The position numbers were made by a program, and so were the translations under genes. From Leptospira barantonii (GTDB lineage Bacteria > Spirochaetota > Leptospiria > Leptospirales > Leptospiraceae): a DNA stretch of 64,000 bases. Location: NCBI RefSeq assembly GCF_002811925.1, contig NZ_NPDS01000004.1, positions 283,631 to 347,630 on the forward strand. The letters run 5' to 3'. The notes below the pieces were generated by a model. It did no database searches and was not told where the DNA came from. It saw only the letters and a program-made list of their open reading frames with translations. This document shows, one piece after another, positions 1-19,387 of this stretch. How positions within the stretch are numbered: position 1 is the first letter of the stretch; every line of letters begins with the position of its first letter.

Positions 1-597
1 AAAATTTTCGGGAAGTATTCGAAGAGGTTCTCTCAAAGAAGGAAACGATTCCACTCCGGGATAAACAACTTTTAACTTAGGATCCAAATCCTTTCTGAAT
101 TTCAAAATGTCCTGTCTCGTATTTTCGGAAAGACAGAAGACAAGATCCGCTCGATTCAAGGTTTTTGGTGAAAGAATTTTATGTTGCCAATAGTTCGCGG
201 TCGTCATCGTCTCCGGTGCGGAACGAAAGTTGAGATCGTGATAGTTGACCGCGGTCAACGCGTTTCCGCAGGAAAGAGGAAGCAGTTGTAACGTTCCCCA
301 AAAAAGATCGAGTCGATCCTTCTTGATTCGTTTCGGAATCGTCCAGTTGAGCCAAGCGACTCCGGGAAGTTTTCCGGTCATAAAAAATCGGGAATTTACG
401 TTGGAAAGAATATCGTAAAACACCGTATGAATGGGCTTATTCGAATAAAGATAATATTCAAGCGGGGATTCGCTCGTGATCAGTCTTCTTAAAACCTCGG
501 CGAGATATCTTGAGTTTCCGGTGATTCCGTAGGCGAGGGGACGCACGTCCACACCCACCCTAGGTTTGTATTTGAGTTCGTTGGTTCGAATCGGCAT
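1..597 (-). CDS. GT4-type glycosyltransferase, 3' end off the window
   Basis: The frame is open from an ATG at 597 down to base 1, giving 199 N-terminal residues; the C-terminal, donor-binding half lies outside the window. The start reads MPIRTNELKYKPRVGVDVRP and continues with an ITGNSRYLAE stretch, typical of the N-terminal Rossmann half of GT-B fold, family 4 glycosyltransferases, where a Gly-rich loop near the N-terminus binds the acceptor. Later segments resembling the GT4 acceptor domain are NYHDLNFR, FCLSENTRQDI and VVYPGVESF. It probably transfers a sugar to a lipid-linked or LPS acceptor at the cytoplasmic face of the inner membrane; donor and acceptor cannot be told. The membrane glycosyltransferase at 629-1999 lies 31 bases upstream on the same strand, so the two may form an operon. 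The family call is fairly sure, the specificity unknown. Confidence 0.8.
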   Translation of the reverse strand, partial: MPIRTNELKYKPRVGVDVRPLAYGITGNSRYLAEVLRRLITSESPLEYYLYSNKPIHTVFYDILSNVNSRFFMTGKLPGVAWLNWTIPKRIKKDRLDLFWGTLQLLPLSCGNALTAVNYHDLNFRSAPETMTTANYWQHKILSPKTLNRADLVFCLSENTRQDILKFRKDLDPKLKVVYPGVESFPSLREPLRILPENF

Positions 598-628
598 AAT
601 AAAGTCGGCGGTCTGTTCTCAGTTCGTA

Positions 629-1999
<1,371 letters not shown>

Positions 2000-2147
2000 T
2001 CTGAAAGACTTTTCAACGGCACTCGAAAAGCCAACCAATAAAATTCTCCACAAGGAACGCTTTCCTTTCGGCGATATCGAAATCGAAGCGCTTCGATGAA
2101 AGAAAAAAGATTCTCCTGCAAAGAGATCGCAAATCCACTGCAAATAG

Positions 2148-3194
<1,047 letters not shown>

Positions 3195-3256
3195 AGCCGA
3201 TCCCTTTCTTACTTATTGATTGATTGTAGTGGGAACCTAAGAGAGAATCGTTTTTA

Positions 3257-4879
<1,623 letters not shown>

Positions 4880-5170
4880 AAACCCAAGTTTACCGAGTGA
4901 TGCGACAGAATCTTAGAAAAAATTTGTTTCCTAAGCTTATAGCCAATTCCAGTTTGGAAGAAAGGAAATCAGAACTCGTTTTTTTTGAATTATTGTCACT
5001 TTATTGTCTTTGTCGCAAAATTCTTTCGTAGATTTGTATGAGCAAAACCTGTCCGACGGTCGGAGAAAAGATTTTCTATCTGAACTATTCTCACTAAACT
5101 CTTCGTCCAATACCAGACTTGTGTTTGCTTCTGGTCCTTCGACTCTGATTACCGATATTAAAAATAGAAC

Positions 5171-6559
<1,389 letters not shown>

Positions 6560-6624
6560 ATTCTTTTTCTCTTTTCTGGTTGCCCGTTTTTATCGTTTTA
6601 GAAATTTGATGAGAGAAGGCTCCG

Positions 6625-6656
6625 AACTCCGTTACGTTTTTGTCGCGGAGTTTTTT
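6625..6656 (+). terminator. rho-independent terminator of the outer-membrane protein gene
   Basis: Perfect 7-base arms AACTCCG (6625-6631) and CGGAGTT (6646-6652) with a 14-base loop, followed directly by a run of six T to 6656. It lies 66 bases after the stop of the gene ending at 6559 and 36 bases before the YbaB gene. Confidence 0.75.
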
Positions 6657-6691
6657 AGAAATTAAAATACATCTTCAAAGGGAATCAAAGA

Positions 6692-6997
6692 ATGTTCGGC
6701 AACAAGTTAGAATCGATGAAACAAATGAATCAAATGCGGGTTAAGATGAAGAAGCTCGAAAAAGACCTAATGGCTCTTTCTTTCGAAGCGAAATCCAAAA
6801 ACGACCTCGTAACTTGTATCTCCGACGGAAAACTGAACATCAAAGACATTCTCATCGAAGACGAACTTCTTGCGAAGAACGACAAAAAACTTCTTCAAAA
6901 AAGTATCAAACAAGCCGTGACCCGTTCCTTGGAACTCGCGCAAGCGGCGGCCGAAGAAAGAATGGGAGAATTCCGCGGTATGATGGGAATGGAATAA
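6692..6997 (+). CDS. YbaB/EbfC-family nucleoid-associated protein
   Basis: A 101-residue protein of the usual YbaB/EbfC length. These small dimeric proteins bind DNA with tweezer-like alpha-beta-alpha folds and affect nucleoid structure and gene expression. Family features visible: an N-terminal Met-, Lys- and Gln-rich helix (MKQMNQMRVKMKKLEKDL), a central beta section containing the turn SDGKLNIKDILI, and a C-terminal helix (AVTRSLELAQAAAEERM). Many family members sit next to dnaX-recR; this one does not, but lies alone between a terminator and a convergent lipoprotein gene. GAATCAAAGA before the ATG gives only a weak ribosome site. The identification rests on length, helix pattern and composition. 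Confidence 0.85.
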   Translation: MFGNKLESMKQMNQMRVKMKKLEKDLMALSFEAKSKNDLVTCISDGKLNIKDILIEDELLAKNDKKLLQKSIKQAVTRSLELAQAAAEERMGEFRGMMGME

Positions 6998-7020
6998 GAC
7001 CCTCGGATATTTCTCCGAAA

Positions 7021-7053
7021 TCGGCGCGGTGAACTTTATGCGCCGATCGGCGC
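7021..7053. terminator. possible bidirectional hairpin between convergent genes
   Basis: GC-rich inverted repeats lie between the 3' ends of the YbaB gene and the convergent metalloprotease gene: TCGGCGC (7021-7027) can pair with GCGCCGA (7040-7046), and GCGCCGATCGGCGC (7040-7053) is a perfect 14-base palindrome that competes with it. There is no T-run on either side, so a terminator role is only tentative. Confidence 0.35.
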
Positions 7054-7071
7054 GACTTCGACGTAACTCCG

Positions 7072-8613
7072 TTATCTGCTCTTCGCATCCACAGAATGAA
7101 AGTAATCCAACGGACAGACGATCTCCGGTCCGTCCGTTGCCGGTAAAAGAACCGGTTCTCCGTCATCCTCCGTACGAACCACCGATTGAGAAACCTGTCC
7201 CAATCGATACGGGTCCGCATTCACTTGCAAAATCTTTAAACTAGGCGCGGTCTTTTTCAAAAGAACAACTGCGGGTTGTGTTCCCGTGTTGCTTCTTGTT
7301 TGATCGATAAAATGAAACTGTCCCGGTTTTAAATTACTCAGAGGAATGATAAACGGAAGAGGTTGTGTTTCGTATAACTTTCTCAGTTCGCCTCCGTCCT
7401 GATTGGCGGGAGGAAAGGGGAGGGCGCCTAACACCGATTCTATGCCCGTCTTAAAACCGGATGCTCCCGCCGAATCGATTCCAAGTTGCGCTTCGGAGAC
7501 GGCGGATTCTCCCGTGGACATCCAAAGAAAAGCCGCAAACAAACGGATAAAGGCGGTTTCTCCGCCAACGCCCAGATCGTTTTTCTGCGCCGGACTCAAA
7601 GCCGCAACGGCAGGAGACGTCAAAAAGATTTCGGTTAACGTCTGCGCGTCCTTCGCGCGAACGGAAGGACCGGTCACCGTTTTTTTAAAGAAAGAATTTC
7701 TTTCCTGAAGACTGGAACCCGAAACCGTATAAAGATATTTCATAAACGCGTACGCGAACGCGTAATCGACTACTGAAGAAAATCCCGAAGAACCGAATAA
7801 CGTGGAACCGTTGACTCCTCTTGCACAAGCGCCGGCGACGTTTCCTCGATAACACTGAATTCGATTTGTCTGGGGAGAATAACCGGCGATATCGCTCGCG
7901 ACCTCGCTCGTTCCTTCGTTCAACCAGGTTTCATCTCTGACTTTCTGGGATAGATAATCGGGAAGTTCGTATTGAAATCGAATGAGATGTTGGAACTCGT
8001 GTGCGATCGTGGACAACAAAGTATCCGATTTACCCGAGGCCACGTCCTTTTCGGCGAGTTCCTTCAACTGAACCACGTCGATGTATAAAATTTCCTTGGA
8101 GTTGGAACGTACGCTCGATCGGGGATCGTCCGTAAGAAAATCGAAGGGATCGAAAAAGCCCGCAACAAACGATCCTCCCGGTTTACTTCCGTCTCGGATG
8201 TCCAAAAACAAAAGACTTACCTTTCCGCTTTGATCCATATCGGAGGGAGTTCCGAACGCCGCGGTGACCTTCGGAAAAATTTTCTGATCGAACTCACGGA
8301 CGATATTCGAATAATTTAAAGCCGTCTCCTGACCGTATTCCGCGTAAACGGAAACGGAGTTTCCGTCTCCGACAAGACTCGCTTGTAAACAATAGGAAGA
8401 ATTTTTGGTGATATCGCGGACCCAGAATTTTCCGGGACCGGCGCAACCGATCGCGGTTAAGATCAAGGTCTGAACGTATTGAGATCCGAGTTTCGGTTTA
8501 TCGGATGGGAAGAAGGACGGGAACACACTTTCCACGGAACAGGCGCTCAAAGAACAAACGAAAAAAAGAATCCAGAATCCGATGGAAATTTTTTTTCCGA
8601 AATTCGTTCTCAT
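7072..8613 (-). CDS. secreted lipoprotein zinc metalloprotease, M30 (hyicolysin)-like
   Basis: A 513-residue protein with a lipoprotein signal (FWILFFVCSLSAC, lipid-carrying Cys25), so it is likely anchored to a membrane facing the periplasm or outside. The catalytic core has the zinc motif HEFQH within STIAHEFQHLIRFQ, followed some 20 residues later by WLNEGTSEVASD, where a downstream Glu or Asp supplies a further ligand or stabilises it; this arrangement is that of the M30 hyicolysin group of extracellular peptidases. Cys-containing loops after the active site (QCYRGNVAGACARG) may form a disulphide. The frame extends to 8700, but the ATG at 8613 places the signal peptide properly and avoids overlap with the divergent gene. 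No operon partner. The substrate is unknown. Confidence 0.75.
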   Translation of the reverse strand: MRTNFGKKISIGFWILFFVCSLSACSVESVFPSFFPSDKPKLGSQYVQTLILTAIGCAGPGKFWVRDITKNSSYCLQASLVGDGNSVSVYAEYGQETALNYSNIVREFDQKIFPKVTAAFGTPSDMDQSGKVSLLFLDIRDGSKPGGSFVAGFFDPFDFLTDDPRSSVRSNSKEILYIDVVQLKELAEKDVASGKSDTLLSTIAHEFQHLIRFQYELPDYLSQKVRDETWLNEGTSEVASDIAGYSPQTNRIQCYRGNVAGACARGVNGSTLFGSSGFSSVVDYAFAYAFMKYLYTVSGSSLQERNSFFKKTVTGPSVRAKDAQTLTEIFLTSPAVAALSPAQKNDLGVGGETAFIRLFAAFLWMSTGESAVSEAQLGIDSAGASGFKTGIESVLGALPFPPANQDGGELRKLYETQPLPFIIPLSNLKPGQFHFIDQTRSNTGTQPAVVLLKKTAPSLKILQVNADPYRLGQVSQSVVRTEDDGEPVLLPATDGPEIVCPLDYFHSVDAKSR

Positions 8614-8706
8614 TAAAAGTGTTAGACGAAAGAAACGTGATTGAGATTCTTTCTTGCTCCCGTATGTTGTCAGGATCTTTGCCCCGTAAATCAGGAGCAA
8701 TCAACA

Positions 8707-9486
<780 letters not shown>

Positions 9487-9498
9487 TTATTTAGAATA

Positions 9499-10230
9499 TT
9501 ACAAAGAACTTGTGTGCATCGGAACGAGTTTGAGATAAGGCAATCGTTCGCGGATCCAATTCAATTCTTCCTTGGAAAGTTTTAAACCGGACCATTCCAG
9601 ATAACGCAGATCCTTCAGTTCGTAGATATGACGGATTTCCTTGATGTTCGTGTGTCCGATCCGTAGTTCCAAAAGATTCTTACAGATCGAAATCGGTTCC
9701 AAGGTGGAAACCTCGGTGTTTCGTATATCGAGTTGTCTGAGTTTACATTCGAATCCGATAAAGGAAAGATCCTTGATTTTAGTTTTATACAAACCGAGTT
9801 TCGTGAGATTCTCCACATTGGAATATTGTTTCAGATCCTTTTCGTCCACCGATGTTTCGTTTAGATAAAGACTGTGTAACGCGGGGAGTTGGTTTAACGC
9901 GGAAAGATTCTTCACCTTGGTTCCGTTTACGTTTAAAAAACCGATCGTCTTGAGAGAACTGAGTTCCTCTAAATTCTCAAACTCTGGATGCAGAATTTCT
10001 AATGAAACCAAGTTTCGAAAGTCGATCAATCTCGCAGTGTCCGGAAACTCGCTTTCGTCAAAACCGATCCAACGAATTTGATACGGATAGTATCTGAGAA
10101 TTTTTCCTTCTTTGGAATAAACGGGGATTCCGCCCGAGACCGGTTCTTTTTCCAAATAAGAACAAGAAAGAATCCAAAGTATTACGCTTAAGATCCAAAC
10201 TTGAAACGGAAACGATCGATTCAGATTCAT
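9499..10230 (-). CDS. leucine-rich repeat lipoprotein
   Basis: A 243-residue protein with signal peptide and lipobox WILSC (Cys23). After about 60 residues it carries consecutive degenerate repeats of roughly 22 residues with the pattern of short bacterial leucine-rich repeats: [90 protein letters not shown] and [11 protein letters not shown]. The beta face LxxLxLxxTxI is clear. Leptospira carry many LRR proteins; a ligand- or host-binding role at the cell surface is possible but unproven. It lies 12 bases from the convergent gene ending at 9486 and has no partner on its own strand. Confidence 0.8.
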   Translation of the reverse strand: MNLNRSFPFQVWILSVILWILSCSYLEKEPVSGGIPVYSKEGKILRYYPYQIRWIGFDESEFPDTARLIDFRNLVSLEILHPEFENLEELSSLKTIGFLNVNGTKVKNLSALNQLPALHSLYLNETSVDEKDLKQYSNVENLTKLGLYKTKIKDLSFIGFECKLRQLDIRNTEVSTLEPISICKNLLELRIGHTNIKEIRHIYELKDLRYLEWSGLKLSKEELNWIRERLPYLKLVPMHTSSL

Positions 10231-10420
10231 TCTAAGAACGATTTAGAGCCAAGACTCAAGAAATAGAAACCAATTTCTAAAATAAAAAACGACTTCAAAG
10301 GAGAATAACGTTCCAAAAATTGGATATAAATTTCCGGTTTCATTTTTTATATTTCTGATTTTGAGTTTGACTCTCATCTTCACATTTTCAAGATGACCCT
10401 ATCTATCGAAAGGAGTAATT

Positions 10421-10990
10421 ATGAGAAACATCCGAAAGTATGCAAAAACGGCAGTAATTCTGAGCCTTATCCTTGGTTTATTTTTAACCTGTAAAAAAGA
10501 CGAGAAGGACGATATCGATCCGATCTTGCTTTTGGCAGGTCTGGTTTCCAACTATAACTGTTCCGCAACCGTAGGCGGAAGAGTGGCGGGACTTCCTGCG
10601 ATGACCGCGACCACTTCCGTTCAAACTCTTGTTTATGGAAAGGTTCCGTTCGTGAATCACTCGATCGCGGCCGTAAAAGTCACCGGCGCGACCAACGGAA
10701 AAAAGATCGTTTTTACGGGACGTAACGTTGCGGATTTTGACGAAGGAACCGCAGGAAACGTAAACGCTCCTCTGGTTTACAATACATCAGCTTGTCCACT
10801 TTTGGATTCGGCTTATGATACGACTCGTGCGACTTACACGACTACAAGCGAAGGTCAATACGGTTCGGTTGCGGGCGACGGTCCTTACACTTACACTCTG
10901 AACGCGACTAAGGGCGGAGATTATTACTTCGTGTTTTATCTTGCTAGCAGAACCGCGGAACCTCCAACTACTACGTTCCAACTCCAATAA
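10421..10990 (+). CDS. small lipoprotein of the heme-uptake cluster
   Basis: A 189-residue protein with a clear lipoprotein signal ([13 protein letters not shown], Cys24 followed by charged KKDEKDD, which favours outer-membrane or surface export). The body is rich in Thr, Ala and Gly and looks like a beta-sandwich ([40 protein letters not shown]); I recognise no named domain. AAAGGAG stands seven bases before the ATG. The gene is first of three on the + strand: 24 bases separate it from the HmuY-like gene, and only four separate that from the TonB-dependent receptor, so all three are probably one transcript. By context it may be an accessory heme- or hemoprotein-binding lipoprotein; this is inference. 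Confidence 0.75.
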   Translation: MRNIRKYAKTAVILSLILGLFLTCKKDEKDDIDPILLLAGLVSNYNCSATVGGRVAGLPAMTATTSVQTLVYGKVPFVNHSIAAVKVTGATNGKKIVFTGRNVADFDEGTAGNVNAPLVYNTSACPLLDSAYDTTRATYTTTSEGQYGSVAGDGPYTYTLNATKGGDYYFVFYLASRTAEPPTTTFQLQ

Positions 10991-11014
10991 CATTCAGAGT
11001 TGATTCGATTTAAA

Positions 11015-11728
11015 ATGGATTCCATCCCGAACTTCAAACCGCTTTGGAAACGAACGTGTATTGGGTTCGGGATTTTGTTCTTCTTATCCTGCTTAATATC
11101 CTGTGCGAGACAACATCCCGCGATCGACGAGGGAGAATTGGCGTTTCGACAATCCATCCTTGCAATTCAAAAACAAATCGAAGAAGCGAATAACTCCAAA
11201 ATTCTTTCCACGGACCCGAACGGGGACGGTTCCTTTACTACAAAAATCCGAGCGGTTTCGTATGACGTGTGGATCAAATACAGCTTTGCGAATAAAGCTC
11301 AGGTTTTCGCGGCCGATAACGCGGGCGGTTGGGACGTAGGTTTTCAAAGATTCAAATTACAGACAAACGGCGGTTTGACACATCCCGGAGGAAACGGCGG
11401 GGCTTGTATGACGAACCCTGTCCTTACCGATTTTAATGCCGCGTCTGCGAGTACTTCCTCGGCGTTGGGTTGTACAAACGCTTTCTTTTTACCGGACACG
11501 AACGTTTCCGAAGTTGCGGCGGGCGGAGTTCAAACGAATTACGTGGGGAGCGACGTTCTCAACAAATGGTTTAATTATACGTTGGCGTTTCTTCAACCCA
11601 ACAATAAGATTTTCGTAATACGTTCCAATACCGGAAACGAATACTATCTTTTTCAGGTTACGGGTTATTACAGCACGGAAGGAACATCCGCATATCCCAC
11701 CGTAAAATGGAAACAAATCCCTTACTAA
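11015..11728 (+). CDS. HmuY-like heme-binding lipoprotein
   Basis: A 237-residue lipoprotein (signal ending in FFLSCLISC, Cys30). The middle carries the HmuY-family signature: a strand [15 protein letters not shown] followed by [17 protein letters not shown], matching the W-D-x-x-F-x-R-x-x-x-x-T-N-G core of HmuY hemophores, known best from Porphyromonas, which take heme from host proteins and hand it to a TonB receptor. The final strands ([19 protein letters not shown]) also fit. The His ligands known in Porphyromonas HmuY cannot be aligned by eye. An in-frame TTG at 11000 is an alternative start; neither has a good ribosome site. Placement four bases before a TonB-dependent receptor and near heme oxygenase strongly supports a heme role. 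Confidence 0.8.
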   Translation: MDSIPNFKPLWKRTCIGFGILFFLSCLISCARQHPAIDEGELAFRQSILAIQKQIEEANNSKILSTDPNGDGSFTTKIRAVSYDVWIKYSFANKAQVFAADNAGGWDVGFQRFKLQTNGGLTHPGGNGGACMTNPVLTDFNAASASTSSALGCTNAFFLPDTNVSEVAAGGVQTNYVGSDVLNKWFNYTLAFLQPNNKIFVIRSNTGNEYYLFQVTGYYSTEGTSAYPTVKWKQIPY

Positions 11729-11732
11729 TCCG

Positions 11733-13895
<2,163 letters not shown>

Positions 13896-13934
13896 AGCTG
13901 GAATCGTATCCATTCTTTTTTTACTTCAAAATAC

Positions 13935-13950
13935 CGTGGGAGCTCCTACG
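13935..13950. repeat. 16-bp palindrome of the GTGGGAG-TCC type, possible bidirectional terminator
   Basis: CGTGGGAGCTCCTACG is nearly self-complementary and lies between the convergent receptor and MFS genes, 39 bases after one stop and 3 before the other. T-rich tracts lie on both outer sides (CTTTTTTTAC to the left, GTTTCTTTTTTG to the right), which would suit termination in both directions. The same core occurs twice upstream of the heme oxygenase gene (15920-15959). Confidence 0.5.
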
Positions 13951-13953
13951 ATA

Positions 13954-15177
13954 TCACGTTTCTTTTTTGTTTAAGGTTTTGTAAAAGGGAATGCTTACGA
14001 GCACGATCAAAATCTGAGCGAGTCCGAATAAAACGGAAGTGAGAGAGGAACCGAAAATCGAGGTTGTCGAAGTCGCGATTCGATCCAGCCCAACCGAAGA
14101 TATCGGACCTAAGAAAAATCCCAAAGAACCGAAACCGGTCAAACCCGCCATCACAAGTCCGTTATTCTCCCTTGTGCAAAGAGAAGAGGCAAGTCTCAAA
14201 GACGTCGCAAACATCAAACCCGCGCCCAATCCGCAGAACAAAAGGGAAACGCTGATCCAAGCGATCGATTGAAACAAACCGGAAAGACTCAAGGAAATTC
14301 CGTAGATCAAAGAACCGATCGCAACCGGAAAATACTTCCCCGTTTTTTTAGAAAGACGAATCGCCGGATAAGACAAAAGAGCCATCGGTAAAAAGACAAG
14401 AGACAACATTCTTCCCGTTTCGGAAGGATTGAGGGAGAATTCTTCCCTGAGACGAAGATTGAGAGAACTCATAAAGTATCCCGATGTGAAACGATCCAAA
14501 AACTGAAACGCAAGCGGGAATAAAAGAAGAGGATGTGTTAAGAATAGAATTCCGGATTCTTTCCAAGAATGTTTTTTGGTTCTCGTGAATTTTTCTTCCG
14601 GTACGAATTGATAAACGACAAACGCGAGAAAGAGAAGAATTCCCGAACCGATTTTAAACGGAAGAGTGGGATCGTATTTTCCTAAAAAGCCCAGAGAAAC
14701 TCCGACGGCTCCTCCCAAGGAAAGAAGCATTCCCGACAAACCCATCAAGGCTCCGTTTCCGAATTTACGTTTGGATTCTCCGTGTTCAACGTCCGCAACC
14801 GAAGCCAAAAGCAAACCGATGACGAATACGTGAGCACCACCTTCCAAAAATCTAATAAACAATAATGTGGAAAGATTCTCCGCGTAAGGAAGAAGACTCA
14901 AAAGTAACGCGTCAAACCCGCAGAAAAGTATGATGATTTTTCTGCGAGTTCCAAAATAGTCCGAAAGAAAACCGGCGACCGGTGAAAAGAAAAAAGAGCC
15001 GAGCATCGCAACGCTCAAGAACCAGGCAACTTCACCATTGCCTGATTGGAATCTGTCTTTTACGATTTCCTTAAATACCGGTACGATCATCGTTACCGGA
15101 AGCATCGCCAAAAAGACGGCCGCCGGTAAGAAGTATGGGGATTTTTTGGAATCAGCCTTTTCCGAGAACCGCATCAT
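13954..15177 (-). CDS. MFS transporter of the heme locus
   Basis: A 407-residue inner-membrane protein with twelve predicted helices. The first-loop MFS signature is present as [14 protein letters not shown], between helices 2 and 3, preceded by [13 protein letters not shown]; a second half begins after about residue 200 with a cytoplasmic loop ([15 protein letters not shown]). It starts 26 bases inside the end of the heme oxygenase gene, so the two are translationally coupled. That linkage suggests transport of heme, heme breakdown products (biliverdin) or iron chelates, most likely export, but substrate cannot be read from the sequence. Two adjacent ATG codons (15177, 15174) are possible starts. 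General family is certain, role inferred. Confidence 0.85.
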   Translation of the reverse strand: MMRFSEKADSKKSPYFLPAAVFLAMLPVTMIVPVFKEIVKDRFQSGNGEVAWFLSVAMLGSFFFSPVAGFLSDYFGTRRKIIILFCGFDALLLSLLPYAENLSTLLFIRFLEGGAHVFVIGLLLASVADVEHGESKRKFGNGALMGLSGMLLSLGGAVGVSLGFLGKYDPTLPFKIGSGILLFLAFVVYQFVPEEKFTRTKKHSWKESGILFLTHPLLLFPLAFQFLDRFTSGYFMSSLNLRLREEFSLNPSETGRMLSLVFLPMALLSYPAIRLSKKTGKYFPVAIGSLIYGISLSLSGLFQSIAWISVSLLFCGLGAGLMFATSLRLASSLCTRENNGLVMAGLTGFGSLGFFLGPISSVGLDRIATSTTSIFGSSLTSVLFGLAQILIVLVSIPFYKTLNKKET

Positions 15178-15829
15178 AGGCTTCCTTACCGATCGCGGAG
15201 ATTAAGTCCTGTTCCAGTTCGGAAAAAATTCCCTGATTCAATAGAAAGACCTGTTTGGATTCCGCGAGGATGGCCTGTTTTTGTTCTTCGTTTACCGGAA
15301 GAGAATCCAGAGCCGCGCGATAGTTTTGTTTGAATCCGTTGATGTCTTCGATGGCCGGAAATTCGTAAAAGGAAATTCCTTTTCCTTCCGGTAAAGCAAG
15401 AGCTCTTGCCGCGACCTTTTTCAAAATTTGTCCGCCGGAAAGATCTCCCAGATAACGAACGTAAGAATGAGCCGCTAAAAGTTCCGGATTCGATTTTGAA
15501 ATTTTACGAATTCTTTCCACGTAGGTTTGTGTCGCAGGCGTCGGTTTGTGATCGGCCGCTTTCCAACTTCCGTAAAAGAATTGTAGGTCTTCTAAAAGTG
15601 CGTTTTTACGATAAAGGCCCGGGAAGTGAATCGATTTCAAAACTGCGTTGTCCGCGTTGCGTTCGATTTCTTCTTCCATAGCTTCGTAAACAAAGTAGAA
15701 GGCTTCCAGATGTCTTGCGTAGGTTCCTTTTTCTAAAACTCCCTTCATAAAACAACGAATGAAAGCGGAACTTTCTGCCGCTTTGTGTTCTTCGGATGTT
15801 CCTTCTCGAAGGATGGTTGCTAAACTCAT
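15152..15829 (-). CDS. hmuO: heme oxygenase
   Basis: A 225-residue soluble enzyme of the biliverdin-producing heme oxygenase family, which opens heme to biliverdin, CO and free iron. The proximal iron ligand is His15 in [14 protein letters not shown], and the distal helix has the kinked glycine motif [13 protein letters not shown]. Other family blocks: [13 protein letters not shown] and [27 protein letters not shown] stands eight bases before the ATG. Upstream, a Fur-box-like site (15870-15888) overlaps the expected promoter, and a Fur-family gene is divergently transcribed. The MFS gene overlaps the 3' end. It should release iron from heme imported by the neighbouring receptor; Leptospira can use heme iron through such an enzyme. 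Confidence 0.95.
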   Translation of the reverse strand: MSLATILREGTSEEHKAAESSAFIRCFMKGVLEKGTYARHLEAFYFVYEAMEEEIERNADNAVLKSIHFPGLYRKNALLEDLQFFYGSWKAADHKPTPATQTYVERIRKISKSNPELLAAHSYVRYLGDLSGGQILKKVAARALALPEGKGISFYEFPAIEDINGFKQNYRAALDSLPVNEEQKQAILAESKQVFLLNQGIFSELEQDLISAIGKEAYDAVLGKG

Positions 15830-15869
15830 TGCGTATCTCCTGACAATACTGTGACAATTCTTTCAAGTT

Positions 15870-15888
15870 GATACTGAGAATCAAACTT
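15870..15888. promoter_or_regulatory. Fur-box-like operator in front of heme oxygenase
   Basis: The 19-mer beginning GATACTGAGAATCA matches the classical 19-base Fur consensus at 13 of 19 positions, including GATA-TGA-AATCA. It is centred in an inverted repeat, AAGTTGAT (15865-15872) and ATCAAACTT (15880-15888). The site ends 41 bases upstream of the heme oxygenase ATG, where its promoter is expected. Iron- or redox-dependent repression by the divergent Fur-family protein is inferred. Confidence 0.5.
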
Positions 15889-15919
15889 ATTTTTCTAAAA
15901 AGGTCGTGTTCTGTAAAAA

Positions 15920-15959
15920 TGTGGGAACTCATACAACTCGATTTGTGGGAGTTCCCACA
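15920..15959. repeat. pair of GTGGGA palindromes in the hmuO-fur intergenic region
   Basis: TGTGGGAGTTCCCACA (15944-15959) has perfect 7-base arms around a 2-base centre; 24 bases upstream TGTGGGAACTCATACA (15920-15935) repeats the left arm exactly with a degenerate right arm. A related copy lies at 13935-13950. Such short palindromes are scattered in leptospiral intergenic DNA as I recall, so this may be a dispersed repeat rather than an operator, but the tandem arrangement between divergent genes would also suit a regulator. Confidence 0.5.
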
Positions 15960-16032
15960 CAACGTTTATTGAATTGACATGGACAAGCGAGGGAATTGAG
16001 AATTAAGAGGGCTCTCTGTAGCCATTCTTCGA

Positions 16033-16430
16033 ATGAAAGTGGAAGATAAAAAATCAGCCCTCCGAAACACAAAACAAAAGGGGGAAATCTTAAAAGTCCT
16101 TGAGGCCGCCAAAGGTCCTTTATCGATCAAGGAAATCTACGAACTGTCTCGAAAGAACTTGGACAACCTGGGAATCGCAACCGTCTACAGAGCGGTCAAT
16201 CATCTCATGGAAACCGGAGCGATCAACGAGATCCATTTACCCGGAGAATCCTCTCGATTCGAAGCGAGCCATTTACACCACCATCATCACTTTCACTGCA
16301 AACAATGCGACCGAGTCTATGACATAGAGATCTGTCCGTTTCCTCTGGACAAAAGTCCGAAAGGATTTACCGTGGACACCCATGAGATCATTCTCTATGG
16401 AACTTGTTCCGACTGTAATTCCAAGGCAAA

Positions 16431-16434
<4 letters not shown>
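16033..16434 (+). CDS. Fur-family metalloregulator
   Basis: A 133-residue regulator of the Fur/PerR/Zur superfamily. The N-terminal winged helix (about residues 10-75) contains KGPLSIKEIYELSRKNLDNLGIATVYRAVNHLMETG, with the recognition helix around GIATVYRAVNHL. The metal-sensing half has the His-rich stretch HLHHHHHFHCKQC and a second Cys pair CSDC, giving the two CxxC motifs of a structural zinc site. Whether it senses iron, peroxide, heme or another metal is not decidable by eye; the His run and position next to heme oxygenase point to iron or heme control. Its stop overlaps the ATG of the next gene (ATGA), an unexpected coupling to a surface-related gene. Confidence 0.88.
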
Positions 16435-18025
<1,591 letters not shown>

Positions 18026-18029
<4 letters not shown>

Positions 18030-19273
18030 AACCGGAAAGATCGAGTTTGTTCATTTCAAAAATTCGATCTACATTCGAAAATCCTCTACTGATCCTTCCT
18101 TTATTTTTCACGTTATACGCTCTTGCTTCGATTTTGATTTGGAAAAAATACGACTGGAATCCCAGTTCCCAAATCAACTTCGGAATGCAATTCGTGATAC
18201 AAAACCCGGAACAAACTCCGAAAGGTGCGGTCGTATTTTTAGGCCGGCCCGGGGATCTGGGAGCGGGTTACGACGGACAAATCTTTTATTATTACTCGAG
18301 AATGTTAAGCGAATTCCATTTAAACTGGCCGAAGGGATTCGAAGAAAACATACGGGCTCCCAGAATCGGTTATCCTCTTTTAGTTTCAATTTTTGGAATA
18401 TTCGGAACCTGGGGGACCGTTTTCGGAACGTATCTCCTAAATTTTGCGGTGATCTTGATCTCTTGGTTTTTGCTCCGAGATCTTTGCGGTGAAAAGTATA
18501 GAATCTATTCGAGTTTTTATCTTTTCTCTCCGTTCTTTCTGGGAAGTTATGCGCTTTTGGTGAGCGACGCGGTTCTTACCGGATTTTTGGTCCTCACGTT
18601 TTGGTTTTATAAGAAGGAAAAGTGGATTTGGTTTTTCCTATTCGGCGGATTTTCCATCCTCATTAAGGAACAGGCTCTCTTTCTTCTTTTTCCGTTGGGA
18701 ATCGGATCGCTCATCAATCGTAACTTCAAACATTCGATCTGGATTCTCTCCACGTTGTTGTTGCCCTTTTGCTGGGGGCTTTTCCTAAAAATCCAATTCC
18801 CGAACTGGTCTCCGGCGAGGTTTACGGATTTTTTCGCTCCGCTGGACGGCTTTATCGGCTATTGGAAAGAGATCAAGGAACTTGGAATATTCTCCTTTTT
18901 GAATGTTCCTGATTTTGAAACCGGACTTACCCTTTTTGCGAAGAAGTTTTCGAGAGTTCCGATTTTTCTTTTATTTGTCACAGGATTGTTCGTTTTCGGA
19001 AGCGGAGATTGGAAACGGGGAATCGCGGAAAGACTTTCGTTTTTTATGGTATTGTTTTCGATCTTTTCCGCGGGTTACGTTCTGTATTGGTCGTCTTATG
19101 AAAACGTATCCAGGATGTTCACCGTGTCGATCGCGTTTTTGATCTTTTGGAAATTGGAAGATGATTCGATCCGCGACGGGACGTTTTGGATCGTAGTAGG
19201 AAGTATATTTTTCTTATTCTTGTTTAAGCTGGCGTTTATCTCGACGACGTTACCTTTTGAAATTTGGAAATAA
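18026..19273 (+). CDS. polytopic membrane protein, GT-C-like, surface glycopolymer
   Basis: A 415-residue inner-membrane protein with about ten helices. After helix 1 there is a long periplasmic loop containing GYDGQIFYYYSRMLSE and then RAPRIGYPLLVSIFG; the Y-D-G-Q-x-[FY]-Y ... R-x-x-YPLL pattern is characteristic of a family of polytopic proteins linked to cell-surface glycopolymer formation, related in layout to GT-C glycosyltransferases. It starts inside the stop of the preceding SGNH-like gene (ATGA), so the two are co-translated. Ends 114 bases before a convergent gene. Likely acts on a lipid-linked sugar; no substrate can be named. Confidence 0.65.
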
Positions 19274-19387
19274 GCCGTAAGTCACGCGATCCACGACAGC
19301 CTTCGAGTTTACTGACTTGTGGGTTTTCAGGAAATTTCTAGATAGTTTCCGCTGGTTTCGACAAAATCGAAATAGCTTCGCTTCTGA

